Positions 4,875 to 5,991 of a stretch of 5,991 nt of DNA are shown here, piece after piece (within the stretch, counting starts at the first letter, position 1; each line of letters opens with the position of its first letter). The notes under the pieces are model-generated. The model was not told where the DNA came from. It saw only the letters and a program-made list of their open reading frames with translations, and made no database searches. A program made the position numbers and the translations under genes. Source of the DNA: Methanomassiliicoccales archaeon PtaU1.Bin030 (GTDB lineage: Archaea; Thermoplasmatota; Thermoplasmata; Methanomassiliicoccales; Methanomassiliicoccaceae); the NCBI GenBank assembly GCA_002067635.1, contig MVRB01000064.1:1-5991 (forward strand), read 5' to 3'.

Positions 4875-5507
4875 TTGTCATCATTGAAGTTGACCCTTGT
4901 TCCGCAGCTCCCTGATCTGGCGGAGATCCGGCAAATGAGGAAACGACTGGACCTCTCCCAAAGGGAGCTGGCCTCGCTTGCGGGAGTGTCCCAATCGCTC
5001 ATAGCCAAGATCGAGAAAGGAAGCATCGACCCTTCCTACGACAATGTGTGCAAGATCTTCAACGCCTTCGAGGGGATCCTCAAGAAGAGGGCATTGGAGG
5101 GGAAGAACACCGGCGCCCGCTTCACAGTGGGGGACCTGGCCACGCGGGGCGTTGTGTCGATCTCCCCTGAGGCCACATTGGCGGAAGCTGTGGACAAGAT
5201 GATGAAGGGTCGCTTCACCCAGCTACCGGTGATGGTCGGAGAACGGATCGTTGGTGGTGTGACCGACGACCGCATACGTGACTATACCATCGAGCAGACT
5301 AGGAACCAGCGCATGTCCTACGATGATGTCATGCAGACCAAGGTGGACTCCATAATGGAGCCCCCCTTCCCCATACTGGCAGAGGATACGCCCATCGAGC
5401 TGGCTTCCCTGCACCTGCAGCGGGAGGAGGCGGTGCTGGTGACCAGGAGGGGAACGATCATCGGCATACTCACCAGCGCCGATTTCCTGGACCTGGGGCT
5501 GCATTGA
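4875..5507 (+). CDS. XRE-type HTH regulator with paired CBS domains
   Basis: This is a predicted cytoplasmic transcription factor of the archaeal HTH-plus-CBS family (COG3620 type). A Cro/C1-type HTH spans about residues 16-70, with the hallmark LSQRELASLAGVSQSLIAKI followed by EKGSIDP. A CBS pair covers about 84-140 (TVGDLATRGVVSISPEATL ... LPVMVGERIVGGVT) and about 152-208 (VDSIMEPPFPILAEDTPIE ... GTIIGILTSADFLDL). CBS pairs generally bind AMP, ATP or S-adenosylmethionine, so DNA binding may respond to energy or SAM status. The protein has 210 residues and looks complete. The TTG start is chosen from the SD 6 nt upstream and because the segment LPDLAEIRQMRKRL before the HTH is typical of the family. 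It is divergent from the glutamate synthase operon and 4 nt upstream of the methyltransferase gene, so the two probably form one transcript. Its target genes are not known from the sequence. Confidence 0.9.
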   Translation: MSSLKLTLVPQLPDLAEIRQMRKRLDLSQRELASLAGVSQSLIAKIEKGSIDPSYDNVCKIFNAFEGILKKRALEGKNTGARFTVGDLATRGVVSISPEATLAEAVDKMMKGRFTQLPVMVGERIVGGVTDDRIRDYTIEQTRNQRMSYDDVMQTKVDSIMEPPFPILAEDTPIELASLHLQREEAVLVTRRGTIIGILTSADFLDLGLH

Positions 5508-5511
5508 CATC

Positions 5512-5991
5512 ATGAAGAAGAAAGAGCTGGAGCGGGCCCTGCAACGCGTCACGCCCCATACCCGGCCCCGCCCGGACCTGGAGCAGTACTCCACACCGGC
5601 GACGATCGCCGCGGACATGCTCTATACCGCGCACACCTTCGGTGACGTCGAGGGAAGAGAGGTGGTGGACCTGGGCTGCGGCAGTGGCATACTATCTATC
5701 GGCGCCGCTCTCCTGGGTGCGGAGAGGGTAACCGGAATAGACGTGGACCCCCAGGCCATAGATGATGCCCGGCGTAACGTTGAGGAAGCAGGGGTGAAGG
5801 TGGAGCTCCTTAACATGGATATCAGGGACGCGGACCTCAGAGCGGACACGGTCATCATGAACCCTCCCTTCGGTGCCCAGCGCCGCAATGCCGACCGTCC
5901 GTTCCTGGAAACGGCGCTCAGGATCGCTCCCCGTGCGTACTCCCTTCACAACGCCCGGACCCTGGGCTTCCTTGTGGGGATGATAAGAGCG
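5512..5991 (+). CDS. METTL5-like RNA adenine-N6 methyltransferase (partial, 3' end outside)
   Basis: This is a Rossmann-fold SAM-dependent methyltransferase of the archaeal METTL5-like group (COG2263 type). Eukaryotic METTL5 makes an m6A in small-subunit rRNA; a similar rRNA role here is inferred from the family. Visible motifs: LEQYSTPATIAADML (23-37), typical of the group; SAM-binding DLGCGSG (53-59); acidic GIDVD (75-79); and the catalytic NPPFG (117-121), followed by NADRPFLETAL. The N-terminal 160 codons are present and the frame is still open at the window edge; family members have about 200 residues, so roughly 40 are missing. The ATG at 5512 lies 4 nt after the preceding TGA with only a modest G-rich SD, consistent with coupled translation. 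Eukaryotic METTL5 needs the partner TRMT112; no such gene is seen here. Confidence 0.88.
   Translation, partial: MKKKELERALQRVTPHTRPRPDLEQYSTPATIAADMLYTAHTFGDVEGREVVDLGCGSGILSIGAALLGAERVTGIDVDPQAIDDARRNVEEAGVKVELLNMDIRDADLRADTVIMNPPFGAQRRNADRPFLETALRIAPRAYSLHNARTLGFLVGMIRA

Noticed and set aside
5223..5618. 131-codon minus-strand open frame
   Set aside because: It is antisense to the CBS domains and the methyltransferase start, both clearly conserved proteins.

Overview
The window looks archaeal, most likely euryarchaeal, possibly a Thermoplasmata or methanogen-type genome; the phylum-level guess is weak. Evidence: a glutamate synthase split into three separate genes, one carrying built-in ferredoxin clusters (an arrangement known from methanogens); an Lrp/AsnC regulator; an XRE-type regulator fused to paired CBS domains (a mainly archaeal family); and an METTL5-like RNA methyltransferase. 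Start codons include ATG, GTG and TTG. Coding DNA is GC-rich, while the 4400-4874 control region is clearly AT-richer.

Layout. Positions 1-266 hold no gene I can support, only a short stop-free frame and a weak promoter. An Lrp/AsnC gene (267-791, +) follows and meets the glutamate synthase operon tail to tail; the two share one CTAG (788-791) holding both UAG stops. The minus-strand operon is read from 4399 down to 788: class-II glutamine amidotransferase subunit, then ferredoxin plus FMN synthase subunit, then GXGXG-repeat subunit. This is the same order as the domains of the single bacterial GltB chain. The genes overlap by 4 and 17 nt, so they are probably translated in a coupled way. An AT-rich region of about 475 bp (4400-4874) carries the operon promoter and a set of ATAGAT/ATCTAT half-sites. 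Rightward from it run an XRE-CBS regulator (4875-5507) and, 4 nt later, an METTL5-like methyltransferase (5512 to the window edge, incomplete).

How the genes fit together. The three operon products should form an enzyme that takes the amide nitrogen of glutamine and transfers it to 2-oxoglutarate, with reducing power entering through Fe-S clusters; no NADPH-binding GltD partner is present here. Two regulators flank the operon: Lrp (amino-acid sensing) downstream, and XRE-CBS (probably adenosine-nucleotide sensing) divergent from its promoter. The TCTATATAGAT palindrome occurs both upstream of the operon and on the regulator's own presumed TATA box, which suggests joint control, but this is inference.

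I see no mobile element, CRISPR array, rRNA, tRNA or defence system. The most unusual part is the 4465-4874 intergenic region, with repeated palindromes, short SD-led or leader-like ORFs and a long frame lacking a start codon.
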